Below, piece by piece: positions 28,086 through 37,898 of a stretch of DNA of 64,000 nt (position 1 is the stretch's first letter; the number at the start of each line of letters is the position of its first letter). A model generated the notes under the pieces. That model was not told the origin of the DNA, made no database searches, and saw nothing but the letters and a program-made list of their open reading frames with translations. A program made the position numbers and the translations under genes. The DNA is from Chitinophaga sp. Ak27 (GTDB lineage: Bacteria; Bacteroidota; Bacteroidia; Chitinophagales; Chitinophagaceae): assembly GCF_012726295.1 (NCBI RefSeq), contig NZ_JABAOB010000011.1, positions 1-64,000 of the forward strand. The letters run 5' to 3'.

Positions 28086-29456
28086 TTGAAGATCAAGTAT
28101 AAAATAGCGCTCTATTACACCCTCTCCGCTACGCTAATGCTCATTGCGTTTGCGGGACTTGCCTATTACTTTTCGGCCAAGTCGCGCAAGGCGGAATACC
28201 TGGAGCGACTGGAATACCGCGCCAGGTCCATTGCCAACGTTATTATTGAAGACGGTAACGTAAAGGTAGACCTGCTTCGGAAACTGGACAGGACTACCTT
28301 CCAGGACCTATACAAGGAAACCATCCTGGTATACAATCCCAACTACGACCTGCTGTACAGTAACCTGAAAGACACTACCATCCGCACCCACCCCAGCTTA
28401 TTGAACTATATCAAGGAGAATAAACTATACAGCTACGACAAAGGCAGCGGCGAGGTGGTAGGCGTATACTATACGGAAGGCGACATTTCGGTGATCGTCA
28501 TCGTTTCCTCCTTCGATAAGTATGGCTTCCTTAACCTGCAGCACCTGAGCCAGATCCTGCTGCTGGAGCTACTCACCGCCGTGATTGTACTGGTGGTGAT
28601 AGGCTATTTCTTTGCCCGCAAAATGGTGAAACCAATAGATCAATTAGTACAACAGGTTGACAGTATCAACGCCAATAACCTGCAGGATACACAGGTAGCC
28701 GTAAAGGGAAAAGACGAAATAGCCAAGCTGGGCGCCAACTTTAATACCATGCTGCAACGCCTTAGCGAGTCATTCCATCTCCAGAAAAGCTTTGTAAGCA
28801 ATGCCTCCCATGAGCTGCGTACCCCGCTGGCTGCCATTATCAGCCAGCTACAGGTAGCCTTGTCGAAAGACAGGACCCAGGAAGAATACCAGGCCCTCCT
28901 CAGTTCCGTGCTCGAAGACGCCGAAAACCTCTCCGACCTTTCCAATGGGCTGCTACAGCTGGCGCAATCTGAAATGAGGCAACAGGAATTTGTGCTGAGT
29001 AATGTGCGCATTGATGAATTGCTGATGGAAATGACCACGCTGATCCGGCTGAAGCAGAAAACCGCCGCCAGATTGGAATTGCATTTCCTGAAGGTGCCGG
29101 ACAACGATTCGCTGGTAACCTGCTATGGCAATGAAAACCTGCTGAAAGTACTTTTCTTGAACCTGATCGATAATGCCTGCAAATTTTCTAACAACAATAC
29201 CGCACATGTATCTATCGATTTCTTTACCCAATATATCCTGGTACAAATAAAAGATACCGGCATTGGTATCCCCCCCGATGAGATTAATAAAATATTTGAG
29301 CCTTTCTACCGGGGCCAGAATGCCCTCCAAATCCGTGGCCATGGCCTGGGACTCTCTATCTGCAAGAAAATAGTCCAGATTCACAACGGACACATTACAG
29401 TTACTTCTAATTTACCAGAAGGCACCACTTTTACTGTCATACTCCCCCATTTATAA
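28086..29456 (+). CDS. Membrane sensor histidine kinase
   Basis: 456 residues, TTG start 9 bp after the response regulator. Two membrane helices (about 7-27 and 155-178) bracket a ~125-residue periplasmic sensor domain, then HAMP (about 178-232), HisKA with phospho-acceptor H242 (SNASHELRTPLAA) and HATPase with N-box NLIDNACKF, G1 DTGIGIP and G2 GHGLGLSI. The sensor domain has no obvious metal-binding cluster. It probably phosphorylates the regulator encoded just before it and controls the efflux genes that follow. Confidence 0.94.
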   Translation: MKIKYKIALYYTLSATLMLIAFAGLAYYFSAKSRKAEYLERLEYRARSIANVIIEDGNVKVDLLRKLDRTTFQDLYKETILVYNPNYDLLYSNLKDTTIRTHPSLLNYIKENKLYSYDKGSGEVVGVYYTEGDISVIVIVSSFDKYGFLNLQHLSQILLLELLTAVIVLVVIGYFFARKMVKPIDQLVQQVDSINANNLQDTQVAVKGKDEIAKLGANFNTMLQRLSESFHLQKSFVSNASHELRTPLAAIISQLQVALSKDRTQEEYQALLSSVLEDAENLSDLSNGLLQLAQSEMRQQEFVLSNVRIDELLMEMTTLIRLKQKTAARLELHFLKVPDNDSLVTCYGNENLLKVLFLNLIDNACKFSNNNTAHVSIDFFTQYILVQIKDTGIGIPPDEINKIFEPFYRGQNALQIRGHGLGLSICKKIVQIHNGHITVTSNLPEGTTFTVILPHL

Positions 29457-29461
29457 CCCTG

Positions 29462-29501
29462 TTCTAATCATATTCTAATCCGGAATGGACTGCATTTTAA
29501 T
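29462..29501 (+). promoter_or_regulatory. Upstream 11-bp-phased repeats
   Basis: TTCTAAT at 29462 and 29473 (11 bp apart) and TTTTAAT at 29495 (a further 22 bp) share phase and sequence with the main cluster at 29624. Possible accessory regulator sites. Confidence 0.45.
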
Positions 29502-29623
29502 TTTCAAATGCTATCCTGCAATTTTGCCAATCCCGTTAAAGAAAGCCACCAGCAGGTATTACAGACCAGCAACAACTCTTCACACTCCCTCTTTGATCCA
29601 ACATGAACGACTATACGCTCTTT

Positions 29624-29689
29624 TTCTAATCCTATTTTAAGGGCATTTTAATGTGGCTTAAAGGCGCCTTTAATTTCGCTTTAAGAATT
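29624..29689 (+). promoter_or_regulatory. Six 11-bp direct repeats, candidate response-regulator operator
   Basis: Units start at 29624, 29635, 29646, 29657, 29668 and 29679, exactly 11 bp apart: TTCTAAT, TTTTAAG, TTTTAAT, CTTAAAG, CTTTAAT, CTTTAAG. One helical turn spacing of YTTTAAK is typical of OmpR/PhoB-family binding sites. Two units also form the perfect palindrome TTAAAGGCGCCTTTAA (29658-29673). The array ends 23 bp before the TolC-family gene and so probably overlaps the promoter. Confidence 0.68.
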
Positions 29690-29711
29690 TTGTATCATCA
29701 AAATTGGCATT

Positions 29712-30989
29712 ATGCGAACTATAAGGATGCTGCTACTGGCAGCATGTGGAACATGCCTGGGCTTTATTCAACCTACACAGGCACAAAATTCTGTACAAAC
29801 AGTGACCCTCCAGTCTGTGGAGGATTCCTTCCTGATTAAAAACTATTTATTGCTGGCACAACGCTACCAGATCGATGCTTCCAAAGCGCTGGTACGCCAG
29901 GCAAAGATGTGGAGCAATCCTTCCTTCAGTACCGTACTTGGTTTTGGCAGCACTGATAAGTTGAAGCCTTTTAACGTTGGATCCGGTGGTGAAACACAAT
30001 ACAACATCGATCAACTGATTCAGACCGCCGGCAAAAGGAATAAAGCCATTCAGCTGGCCGCCACCGCCACCAAAATGAGCGAAGCCAATTTCGATGAGCT
30101 GATACGCACCCTCCGTTTACAACTGCGGGAGAACGTTTACAATATCTATTACCAGCAGCAAACAGAAAAGGTATTAAAAGAGCAACTGGGAAATCTCCAG
30201 ACGATCGTAGATGCCTACGTTACTGCAGATAAAAAAGGAAGCGTGGCACATGCCGACCTGGTACGCCTTCAGGCCCTGCAGGTAGGTATAGAAAATGATT
30301 TCGCCGATCTGAAACAACAGGAACTGGAATCCCAGAAAAACCTGCAACAGCTGTTGCATAGCCAGGATTTCTACGCGGCCGATATCAAGCCCGCCGATCT
30401 GGCTCCTTATACGCTGGATAAGATACAACTGCCCCAGTTACTGGAAGCCGCTTCAAAAAACAGGGCCGATGTGCGGATGGCCGACCTGCAATACCAGACC
30501 GCCCAGCTGAATTATCGCCTGCAAAAATCCCTGGCAGTCCCGGATTTGCATGTAGGCGCCACTTATGATAAACAAGGCAGCTACGTTAACAATTTCGTGG
30601 GCCTGACCCTTGGGATTGACCTGCCGGTGTGGAACCGCAACCAGGGTAACATACACGCAGCAAAACTGCAAATCAGCAGTGAGCAACAACTGCTAATGCA
30701 GCAACAATCCGTAGCGCAAACAGAAGTGCTGAATGCCTACCAGCGCATTGTGGCATTGGAAAAGCGTTACAAAGGATTTGACCTCCACCAGTTCCAGGGC
30801 GAATTTGATACCCTCATCGCAGAAGTATCCAAAAATTTCAGCAAGGGTAATATCTCCCTGCTCCAGTTTATCGACTATTTCAACAGTTATAGCGACAACG
30901 CAAAAAATATTAATAAGTTCTTATCCAACCGGGTAAACGCTTACGAAGAACTCAACTATGCAACAGGACAAGAATTATTTAAAAACTAA
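29712..30989 (+). CDS. TolC/CzcC-family outer-membrane efflux channel
   Basis: 425 residues with a signal peptide (MLLLAACGTCLGFIQPTQAQ). The rest is long amphipathic helices typical of the outer-membrane factor family, with duplicated halves (LLLAQRYQIDASKALVRQAKMW and the second half ADLQYQTAQLNYRLQKSLAVPDL). It should form the trimeric exit duct for the RND pump encoded downstream. It is the first gene of the efflux operon and ends 4 bp before the likely start of the adaptor gene. Confidence 0.93.
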   Translation: MRTIRMLLLAACGTCLGFIQPTQAQNSVQTVTLQSVEDSFLIKNYLLLAQRYQIDASKALVRQAKMWSNPSFSTVLGFGSTDKLKPFNVGSGGETQYNIDQLIQTAGKRNKAIQLAATATKMSEANFDELIRTLRLQLRENVYNIYYQQQTEKVLKEQLGNLQTIVDAYVTADKKGSVAHADLVRLQALQVGIENDFADLKQQELESQKNLQQLLHSQDFYAADIKPADLAPYTLDKIQLPQLLEAASKNRADVRMADLQYQTAQLNYRLQKSLAVPDLHVGATYDKQGSYVNNFVGLTLGIDLPVWNRNQGNIHAAKLQISSEQQLLMQQQSVAQTEVLNAYQRIVALEKRYKGFDLHQFQGEFDTLIAEVSKNFSKGNISLLQFIDYFNSYSDNAKNINKFLSNRVNAYEELNYATGQELFKN

Positions 30990-30993
30990 GCAC

Positions 30994-32085
30994 ATGAAAC
31001 AGCCTATTCTGATTATTGGCTTTTCGCTGCTGGCAGCCATTCTGTGGAGTGGATGCAAACACAGCCAGACAGAAGATTCAGAGAAGACCACCTTTGTACT
31101 CAGCGATACCATGCTGAAAAATATACGCATTGATACCGCGCATATGCAACCGGTGATGAATGAACTGCGCCTTTCCGGTAAGGTAACGCCCAACGGTGGC
31201 AAGGTATTGAAAGTATATCCGCTGGTGAGTGGTTATGTAGAAGATATCAAAGTGCAGCTGGGCGACTATGTTAAAAAAGGACAAGTGCTGGCCGTAATAC
31301 ACAGTGCGGAAATTGCCGACTATGAAAAGCAACTGGCACAGGCAAAATCTGACCGGAATGTGGCCGACAAAAACCTGAAAGTAGCACAGGACTTGTATGA
31401 CAGCCGGTTGAGCACAGAAAAAGATGTGGTAAACGCCAAAGGAGAATTACAGAAGTCTGAAGCGGAAATTAACCGCCTCAACGACCTCTTTAAAATTTAT
31501 CGCAAAGGAAATGGCGCTACTTATCTCGTAACAGCCCCCATCTCCGGCTATATCATCGAAAAAAATATCAACAACAATATGGAGATCCGCTCAGATAACA
31601 GCGCCAATATCTTCACCATCTCTGAACTGGATGATGTGTGGGTAATGGCCAACGTATTTGAAACGGATATCGCCCGTATTAAAGAAGGCTACGAAGCCAA
31701 AGTAGTAACGGTAAGCTATCCCGATGAGCCTTTCCATGGCAAGATCGACAAGATCTACAACTTCCTGGACCCTGCTACCAAAACTATGCAGGTAAGAATC
31801 GCCATCGATAACAAAAACATGGAGTTGAAACCGGAAATGTTTGCCACCGTGTACGTAAAGTACCAGGACAACGATGAAAAAGTGGCAGTACCTTCTGCAG
31901 CGGTTATTTTCGACAACAGCAAAAACTATGTGCTCGTATTTAAGGACAAATTTAACATCGCTGTACGCCAGGTAGAGGTCGCCAAGACAGCGGGAGATAT
32001 TACTTATCTTTCATCTGGCCTCAATACAGATGAAAAAGTTATCTCAAAAAATCAATTGCTTATTTACGATGCACTTAAAGACTAA
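30994..32085 (+). CDS. RND efflux periplasmic adaptor (CzcB-like), lipoprotein
   Basis: 363 residues from the ATG at 30994, chosen because it gives a proper lipoprotein signal (lipobox LWSGC); an earlier in-frame ATG at 30958 overlaps the previous gene. Membrane-fusion layout: beta-barrel and lipoyl-like halves (VYPLVSGYVEDIKVQLGDYV; LVTAPISGYIIEKNI) around a helical hairpin (about 100-155). It joins the inner-membrane pump to the TolC channel. No His-rich metal-binding extension is present. Confidence 0.93.
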   Translation: MKQPILIIGFSLLAAILWSGCKHSQTEDSEKTTFVLSDTMLKNIRIDTAHMQPVMNELRLSGKVTPNGGKVLKVYPLVSGYVEDIKVQLGDYVKKGQVLAVIHSAEIADYEKQLAQAKSDRNVADKNLKVAQDLYDSRLSTEKDVVNAKGELQKSEAEINRLNDLFKIYRKGNGATYLVTAPISGYIIEKNINNNMEIRSDNSANIFTISELDDVWVMANVFETDIARIKEGYEAKVVTVSYPDEPFHGKIDKIYNFLDPATKTMQVRIAIDNKNMELKPEMFATVYVKYQDNDEKVAVPSAAVIFDNSKNYVLVFKDKFNIAVRQVEVAKTAGDITYLSSGLNTDEKVISKNQLLIYDALKD

Positions 32086-33433
32086 GCTGGGAATAAGACC
32101 TTTATTCTCCCTGGGTATGCTGGCATTCGTCGGCAACCAGGCTATCGCACAAGACAAACGAACGGATAGTATTGTTCCTTACACTTTCCATTTCCAGCAA
32201 ACACTGGTAACGCAGTGGCATCCGGACTTTCAGGCTAAGTATTCCGGTCCCAACAGCTTCCAGACGCATGAAAAAGGCGCTACTTCTATTACCAGTACTA
32301 TTTATGCGGGCATTCGTCCGTTAAAGAACCTGGAACTATATGTAAACCCGGAACTCGCTGGTGGTCAGGGTCTCAGCCATGCCACCGGTATCGCGGGTTT
32401 TCCCAATGGCGAAACGTTTCGGGTAGGCAACCCCACTCCTACCATTTACTTGGCCCGGGCATTTGGCATATATACGTTACCGTTAACCTCCAGAAGGACA
32501 ACAACCGACCTGGATGACCGGAACGAATATGACGCTGATGATCTGAACCATGTAGCTGGCACCACGCCTACCCACTACCTCCGTTTTATTGCCGGTAAGT
32601 ATTGCCTGGCCGACTACTTTGATCAGAACAGTTATAGCCACGATCCCCGCACTCAGTTCCTGAACTGGTCACTGATGGCTAATGCTGCGTGGGACTACCC
32701 CGCCGATGTACGTGGGTATACCATGGCATTGACGGTACAATACCGGAAAGACAAGTGGCAGGTGCAGGCGGCCACTTCCCTGGAGCCTAAGCTCGCCAAT
32801 GGTCCTAAGTTGAATTATGACTATGGTAAGTCGAACGGCGAAGTGATAGAAGTAGCTCATACGCATACACTGAATAAACATGAAGGGAATGTACGGTTGA
32901 TGGCCTTTATTAACCAGGCGCCTATGGGCAGCTACCTGCTGGCACTGAAACATGCGGCCGATACACCCGACATCACCGCTACCAGGAAAGACGGACGTAC
33001 TAAATATGGCTTCGGCATTAATATAGACCAGGAGATAACCAAAAGCGGAGGCGCTTTCCTGAAAGCCTCCTGGAATGATGGTCATAATGAAACCTGGGCC
33101 TATACCGAAATAGACCAATCGCTGAGCGCCGGATGGCTGCAAAATGGCCAATGGTGGCACCGCGCACAGGATAATGCCGGCATTGCCATCGCCGTAAACG
33201 GCTTGTCGATAGACCACCGGGACTACCTCGCTGCCGGAGGCACCGGGTTCATGGTGGGCGATGGCCAGCTGAACTATGCTCCGGAAATGATTGCCGAAGT
33301 TTTCTATCAATGTAACATTACCAGGCTACATATCGCCTTAAGCCCTGATTACCAGTTTGTGCTGCATCCTGCCTACAACAAGGACCGCGGACCGGTTAAT
33401 ATCATTGGCATAAGGACCAGAGTGGCATTCTAA
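32069..33433 (+). CDS. OprB-like carbohydrate porin within the efflux operon
   Basis: 454 residues from the ATG at 32069, which gives a signal peptide (PLFSLGMLAFVGNQAIAQ) and overlaps the adaptor gene by 17 bp. The mature protein has OprB-type phrases: FHFQQTLVTQWHPDFQAKY, LELYVNPELAGGQGLS, GIAGFPNGE, and an aromatic-rich barrel ending TRVAF. It is predicted to be an outer-membrane beta-barrel. It is unusual between adaptor and pump genes, where no extra porin is needed; it may allow entry or release of a metal or counter-solute (inference). Confidence 0.8.
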   Translation: MHLKTKLGIRPLFSLGMLAFVGNQAIAQDKRTDSIVPYTFHFQQTLVTQWHPDFQAKYSGPNSFQTHEKGATSITSTIYAGIRPLKNLELYVNPELAGGQGLSHATGIAGFPNGETFRVGNPTPTIYLARAFGIYTLPLTSRRTTTDLDDRNEYDADDLNHVAGTTPTHYLRFIAGKYCLADYFDQNSYSHDPRTQFLNWSLMANAAWDYPADVRGYTMALTVQYRKDKWQVQAATSLEPKLANGPKLNYDYGKSNGEVIEVAHTHTLNKHEGNVRLMAFINQAPMGSYLLALKHAADTPDITATRKDGRTKYGFGINIDQEITKSGGAFLKASWNDGHNETWAYTEIDQSLSAGWLQNGQWWHRAQDNAGIAIAVNGLSIDHRDYLAAGGTGFMVGDGQLNYAPEMIAEVFYQCNITRLHIALSPDYQFVLHPAYNKDRGPVNIIGIRTRVAF

Positions 33434-33445
33434 AGAACAGGAGTT

Positions 33446-36400
33446 ATGAATAAATTCATTAGAAATATTGTTGCTTTTTCGCTAAGGAATAAATTGTTTG
33501 TCTTCATCAGCGTTGCTACGCTGATCGCTGCCGGCATATTTTCCTTTGTGCACACGCCGATCGAAGCATTCCCCGACGTAACGAATACACAAATCGTAAT
33601 CGTTACCAAATGGAATGGCCGCAGTGCCCAGGAAGTAGAGCGTTTCGTAACGCTACCCATAGAAGTATCGATGAACGCCGTACAAAAGAAAACCAGTGTA
33701 CGCTCCGTAACCATGTTCGGGCTTTCTGTGGTGAAAATCATGTTTGAAGACGATGTGGAAGATTTCTTTGCCCGGCAACAGGTCAACAACATGTTGTCTA
33801 ACATAAGTCTACCCGAGGGCGCGGAACCGGAAGTACAGCCTCCCTACGGCCCTACTGGTGAAATATTCCGATACTATCTCAAGAGCAACAAACGTGACTC
33901 CCGCGATCTGCTCACCTGGCAGAATTGGGTGATAGACCGCCAGATCCGCAGTGTACCCGGTATTGCAGATGTAGTAGCTTTTGGCGGACAGGAAAAGATT
34001 TATGAAATTTCCGCCGACCCCGTAAGACTGGCTAAATACGATATTACCCCGCTGGAATTATACCAGGCCGTTACCAAGAGTAACGTCAACGTAGGCGGCG
34101 ATGTGATCGAAAAGAATGGGCAGGCCTACGTAGTACGTGGTATAGGTTTGCTAAACAGCATACAGGACATCAATAACATCATCTTACAAAATATCAATGG
34201 CGTACCCCTGCTGGTAAAAGACCTGGCTAACGTACGCGAAGCCTCCGCTCCACGCGTAGGACAGGTAGGTATCGATAAAAATGATGACCTGGTAGAAGGG
34301 ATCGTGGTAATGCGTAAAGGCGAAAATCCGACAGAAGTCCTGGCCCGCCTGAAAGACAAGCTGAAAGAGCTGAATGAAACCATTCTGCCGGATGATATTA
34401 AAATGGAAACGTTCTATGACCGTGATAACCTCATGGAATTCTGTACCCATACGGTAATGCATAACCTGGTAGAAGGTATCATTTTCGTAACGGTGATCGT
34501 ATTCCTCTTTATGGCCGACTGGCGTACTACGGTGATCGTATCTATCATTATCCCGCTGGCATTGCTGTTTGCCTTCATGTGTTTACGCCTGAAAGGTATG
34601 AGCGCCAACCTGCTGTCGATGGGAGCTATCGACTTCGGTATCATCATCGATGGGGCCGTGGTAATGGTGGAGGGTATTTTCGTTATGCTCGATCACAAAG
34701 CCCATAAGTATGGCATGGATCGGTTTAATAAAATGGCTAAACTGGGATGGATCAAGCAAACCGGCGGCGAGCTGGCCAAGGCCATCTTCTTCTCCAAACT
34801 CATTATTATCATCTCCCTCATTCCTATCTTCTCCTTCCAGAAAGTAGAAGGTAAAATGTTCTCGCCCCTAGCCTGGACATTGGGATTTGCCCTACTGGGC
34901 GCCCTGTTGTTTACTTTAACACTGGTACCGGTATTGTGCTCTATCCTGCTCAATAAAAATGTAAAGGAGAAAAATAATATACTGGTTAATTTCTTTGACC
35001 GTATCGTTATGCGCGGTTTCGGCTGGACTTACCGCAACAAGCGCTTAAGCATGACGCTGGCCCTCGCATTCATGGTGGTAACCTTCATCTCCGCCAAATT
35101 CCTGGGAACAGAATTCCTGCCCCAGCTGAATGAAGGCTCTCTATGGGTAACAACGGAATTGCCCATGAGTATGGCGCTGAGCGAAAGCACTAAAATGGCG
35201 CATGATATCCGGGAAGACCTGGGTGCATTCCCTGAAGTAAAACGGGTATTATCGCAGGTAGGGCGTTCCAACGACGGTACTGACCCTAACGGCTTTTACT
35301 TCGTACAGTACCAGGTAGATCTGGCGCCGAAAGAGGAATGGAAGCGCAAGATCACACAGGATGAGTTGATTGCAGAAATGGAGCATCGCCTGAAAAAATA
35401 TCCTGGCATTATCCTGAACTTCTCTCAGCCTATCAGCGACAACGTAGCGGAAGCCGTTGCTGGTTTTAAGGCTGCAAACGGAGTGAAGATTTTCGGAGAT
35501 GACCTGACTAAGCTGGAAGCATTATCCCAACAGGTGATTGCACAGCTGAAAACCGTACAGGGTATCAAAGACCTGGGCGTTATCCGTAACATCGGTCAGC
35601 CTGAAATGAGTATCAATCTCGACGACAACAAAATGGCCCAATATGGTGTAGCCACCGGCGATGCCCAGGCAGTAATTGAAATGGCGATTGGTGGTAAAAC
35701 CGCTACCCAGTTGTATCAGGGAGAGAAAAAATTCGATATCCGTATCCGTTATGACGAAAACTATCGTAAAACGGAAGACGACCTGGCTAACCTGATGGTG
35801 CCTACCATCAACAATAATAAAATACCGCTGAAAGAGATCGCGGAGATCAAAACGATTACAGGTCCGGCGTTCATTTACCGGGACAGTAACAAGCGCTTTA
35901 TCGGGGTGAAGTTCTCGGTGCGTGACCGTGACCTGGGCAGTACCATTGCCGAAGCACAGGCTAAAATCAACAAGGTGGTTAAACTGCCAAAGGCCTACTC
36001 TATTGGCTGGACCGGTGAGTTTGAAAACCAGGTACGTGCCACGCAACGTTTGGGACAGGTAGTCCCTATCAGTATCATTGCCATCTTTATGGTATTGTTT
36101 ATCATGCTGGGTAGTGTAAAAGATGCCGGCCTGGTGTTGATGAATGTACCGTTTGCATTGATTGGCGGTATCCTGGCGCTGCATGTTACCGGTATGAACT
36201 TCGGTATTTCCGCTGGTGTTGGTTTCATCGCCCTATTCGGGATCTGTATACAAAATGGGGTGATCCTGATTTCTGTCTTCCATAAAAACCTGGAAGGGAA
36301 AGTGCCACTCAATGAGGCCATTAAACTGGGCGTACAGAGTCGTGTACGTCCGGTAGTAATGACCGCCCTGATGGCTGCCATAGGTTTGATACCAGCCGCT

Positions 36401-36544
36401 ATTTCCCATGGTATTGGTTCGGAAACGCAGAAGCCGCTGGCGATTGTAGTAATTGGAGGATTGATTACGGCTACCATTTTAACATTGCTGGTGTTCCCGA
36501 TTATCTTCTACGGCGCTTACAAGAATAAGAAAGACGCTTTATAG
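33446..36544 (+). CDS. CzcA/CusA-family heavy-metal RND efflux pump
   Basis: 1032 residues with the RND layout of 12 membrane helices and two large periplasmic loops. The TM4 proton-relay motif is DFGIIIDGAVVMVE (D396, D402, E409), with the same spacing as the CzcA residues known to be required (from memory). The DFGxxxDGA form is that of the divalent-cation group (Zn, Co, Cd, Ni) rather than the Cu/Ag group. It exports metal from periplasm or cytosol through the adaptor and TolC partner encoded upstream. It starts 12 bp after the porin gene and is the last gene of the operon. Confidence 0.96.
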   Translation: MNKFIRNIVAFSLRNKLFVFISVATLIAAGIFSFVHTPIEAFPDVTNTQIVIVTKWNGRSAQEVERFVTLPIEVSMNAVQKKTSVRSVTMFGLSVVKIMFEDDVEDFFARQQVNNMLSNISLPEGAEPEVQPPYGPTGEIFRYYLKSNKRDSRDLLTWQNWVIDRQIRSVPGIADVVAFGGQEKIYEISADPVRLAKYDITPLELYQAVTKSNVNVGGDVIEKNGQAYVVRGIGLLNSIQDINNIILQNINGVPLLVKDLANVREASAPRVGQVGIDKNDDLVEGIVVMRKGENPTEVLARLKDKLKELNETILPDDIKMETFYDRDNLMEFCTHTVMHNLVEGIIFVTVIVFLFMADWRTTVIVSIIIPLALLFAFMCLRLKGMSANLLSMGAIDFGIIIDGAVVMVEGIFVMLDHKAHKYGMDRFNKMAKLGWIKQTGGELAKAIFFSKLIIIISLIPIFSFQKVEGKMFSPLAWTLGFALLGALLFTLTLVPVLCSILLNKNVKEKNNILVNFFDRIVMRGFGWTYRNKRLSMTLALAFMVVTFISAKFLGTEFLPQLNEGSLWVTTELPMSMALSESTKMAHDIREDLGAFPEVKRVLSQVGRSNDGTDPNGFYFVQYQVDLAPKEEWKRKITQDELIAEMEHRLKKYPGIILNFSQPISDNVAEAVAGFKAANGVKIFGDDLTKLEALSQQVIAQLKTVQGIKDLGVIRNIGQPEMSINLDDNKMAQYGVATGDAQAVIEMAIGGKTATQLYQGEKKFDIRIRYDENYRKTEDDLANLMVPTINNNKIPLKEIAEIKTITGPAFIYRDSNKRFIGVKFSVRDRDLGSTIAEAQAKINKVVKLPKAYSIGWTGEFENQVRATQRLGQVVPISIIAIFMVLFIMLGSVKDAGLVLMNVPFALIGGILALHVTGMNFGISAGVGFIALFGICIQNGVILISVFHKNLEGKVPLNEAIKLGVQSRVRPVVMTALMAAIGLIPAAISHGIGSETQKPLAIVVIGGLITATILTLLVFPIIFYGAYKNKKDAL

Positions 36545-36692
36545 GAAACTCGTGAAAATTTTAGTTCGCATATAGGTTGATAGCATGGCCATAAAAAAGA
36601 ATGACAGGGCAATTCCGACCATTCAATTTTATGACCATACTACTCCGCCCTGCCGAGAAGATACAACGCGGAGCGGATTTTTTAAAACCAAG

Positions 36693-36739
36693 CAGCGAAG
36701 CCGTAAAGAATGTGGCTACATTTCTTTACGGCTTCGCTG
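36693..36739. terminator. Bidirectional terminator after the efflux operon
   Basis: A perfect 18-bp stem (36693-36710 with 36722-36739) with an 11-nt loop lies between the pump gene and the convergent trhO gene. Confidence 0.8.
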
Positions 36740-36768
36740 TTATTTGGCTTTGCGGGAAATGTACCCGC

Positions 36769-37782
36769 TTATATTTTTCTCCGTCTCGATTTATTAAACA
36801 TCAATCCTTTCTCTACACCTTTGCGTAATTCGAGCTGTTCTTCTTCCGGCAAAGCATGTACAGTCTGACAGGCTTCGCTGCAGCAGCCATTATACTTCTT
36901 CGCGCAGGACTCGCACTGGATGAACAAGAGGTGACAACCCTGGTTCAGGCAGTTGGTATGGGTATCACAAGGCTCGCCACATTGATGGCAATGACTGATA
37001 ATATCTTCACTGATACGCTCACCGAGGCGATCATCAAATACAAAGTTTTTGCCTTTGAATTTGATTGGAAGGCCTTGTTGACGGGCTTTGTTGGTGTACT
37101 CAATAATGCCGCCCTCCAGGTGAAATACGTTCTTAAAACCATTATGCAGCATGTAGGCAGATGCCTTTTCGCAACGTATGCCCCCCGTGCAATACATAAT
37201 GATGTTTTTATCTTTCTGGTCAGCGAGCATATCGACAGCCATGGGCAGTTGATCGCGGAAAGTATCAGAAGGTACCTCAATGGCGCCTTCAAAATGTCCC
37301 ACCTCGTACTCATAGTGGTTCCGCATGTCCACAATCACCGTGTCAGGATCAGCAGTCAGCTCATTGAAAGTTTGGGCGTCTACATAACGGCCACGGTTGG
37401 CCATATCAAAAGTGGGGTCCTCGATGCCGTCGGCGACAATTTTTTCCCGGACCTTGATTTTCAATACGAAGAATGACTTACCATCATCATCTACTGCGAT
37501 ATTCAGGCGAATACCATTGAGGAAGTCGATGGCATACAAAGTGTCTTTAAATGCATCAAAATGATGTTCGGGCACACTGATTTGGGCATTGATGCCTTCA
37601 TGGGCCACATAAATACGTCCGAATGTATCCAGTTTGAAAAGGGATTCGTAGAGCTGATCGCGGAATGCCTGCGGATCGGGGATTTTCGCGTACTGGTAGA
37701 AAGATATTGTAACGCGCTTAAATGTTTCTTTTGCCAGCCGTTGTTTTAGTTCGGCGGCAGATACTCTGTTGTGTAATGCCAT
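36769..37782 (-). CDS. trhO: tRNA uridine(34) hydroxylase, rhodanese family
   Basis: 337 residues from the ATG at 37782 (MALHNRVSAAELKQRLAK); an ATG 17 codons further upstream is less likely. N-terminal acylphosphatase-like domain (VTISFYQYAKIPDPQAFRDQ...GINAQISVP), rhodanese domain with catalytic Cys in MYCTGGIRCEKAS, and a C-terminal Cys-rich zinc-type tail (CHQCGEPCDTHTNC, CESCAKKYNGCCSEAC). TrhO/YceA makes 5-hydroxyuridine at tRNA position 34 using oxygen. A good promoter lies upstream at 37870-37898. Confidence 0.94.
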   Translation of the reverse strand: MALHNRVSAAELKQRLAKETFKRVTISFYQYAKIPDPQAFRDQLYESLFKLDTFGRIYVAHEGINAQISVPEHHFDAFKDTLYAIDFLNGIRLNIAVDDDGKSFFVLKIKVREKIVADGIEDPTFDMANRGRYVDAQTFNELTADPDTVIVDMRNHYEYEVGHFEGAIEVPSDTFRDQLPMAVDMLADQKDKNIIMYCTGGIRCEKASAYMLHNGFKNVFHLEGGIIEYTNKARQQGLPIKFKGKNFVFDDRLGERISEDIISHCHQCGEPCDTHTNCLNQGCHLLFIQCESCAKKYNGCCSEACQTVHALPEEEQLELRKGVEKGLMFNKSRRRKI

Positions 37783-37869
37783 AATTGCTTGAAATTTTAA
37801 GGACACCTGCGTCGTGAACAAAACTTCAATCAACCCTCTTTAATCGTAAAAGAACAATTGATTAGGGCG

Positions 37870-37898
37870 CAAAGGTAGCAAAAATACAGCAATATCAA
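37870..37898 (-). promoter_or_regulatory. Promoter of trhO
   Basis: On the minus strand, TTG (37898-37896), 18 bp, then TACCTTTG (37877-37870), an exact TAnnTTTG box. The leader to the ATG would be about 80 nt. Confidence 0.6.
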
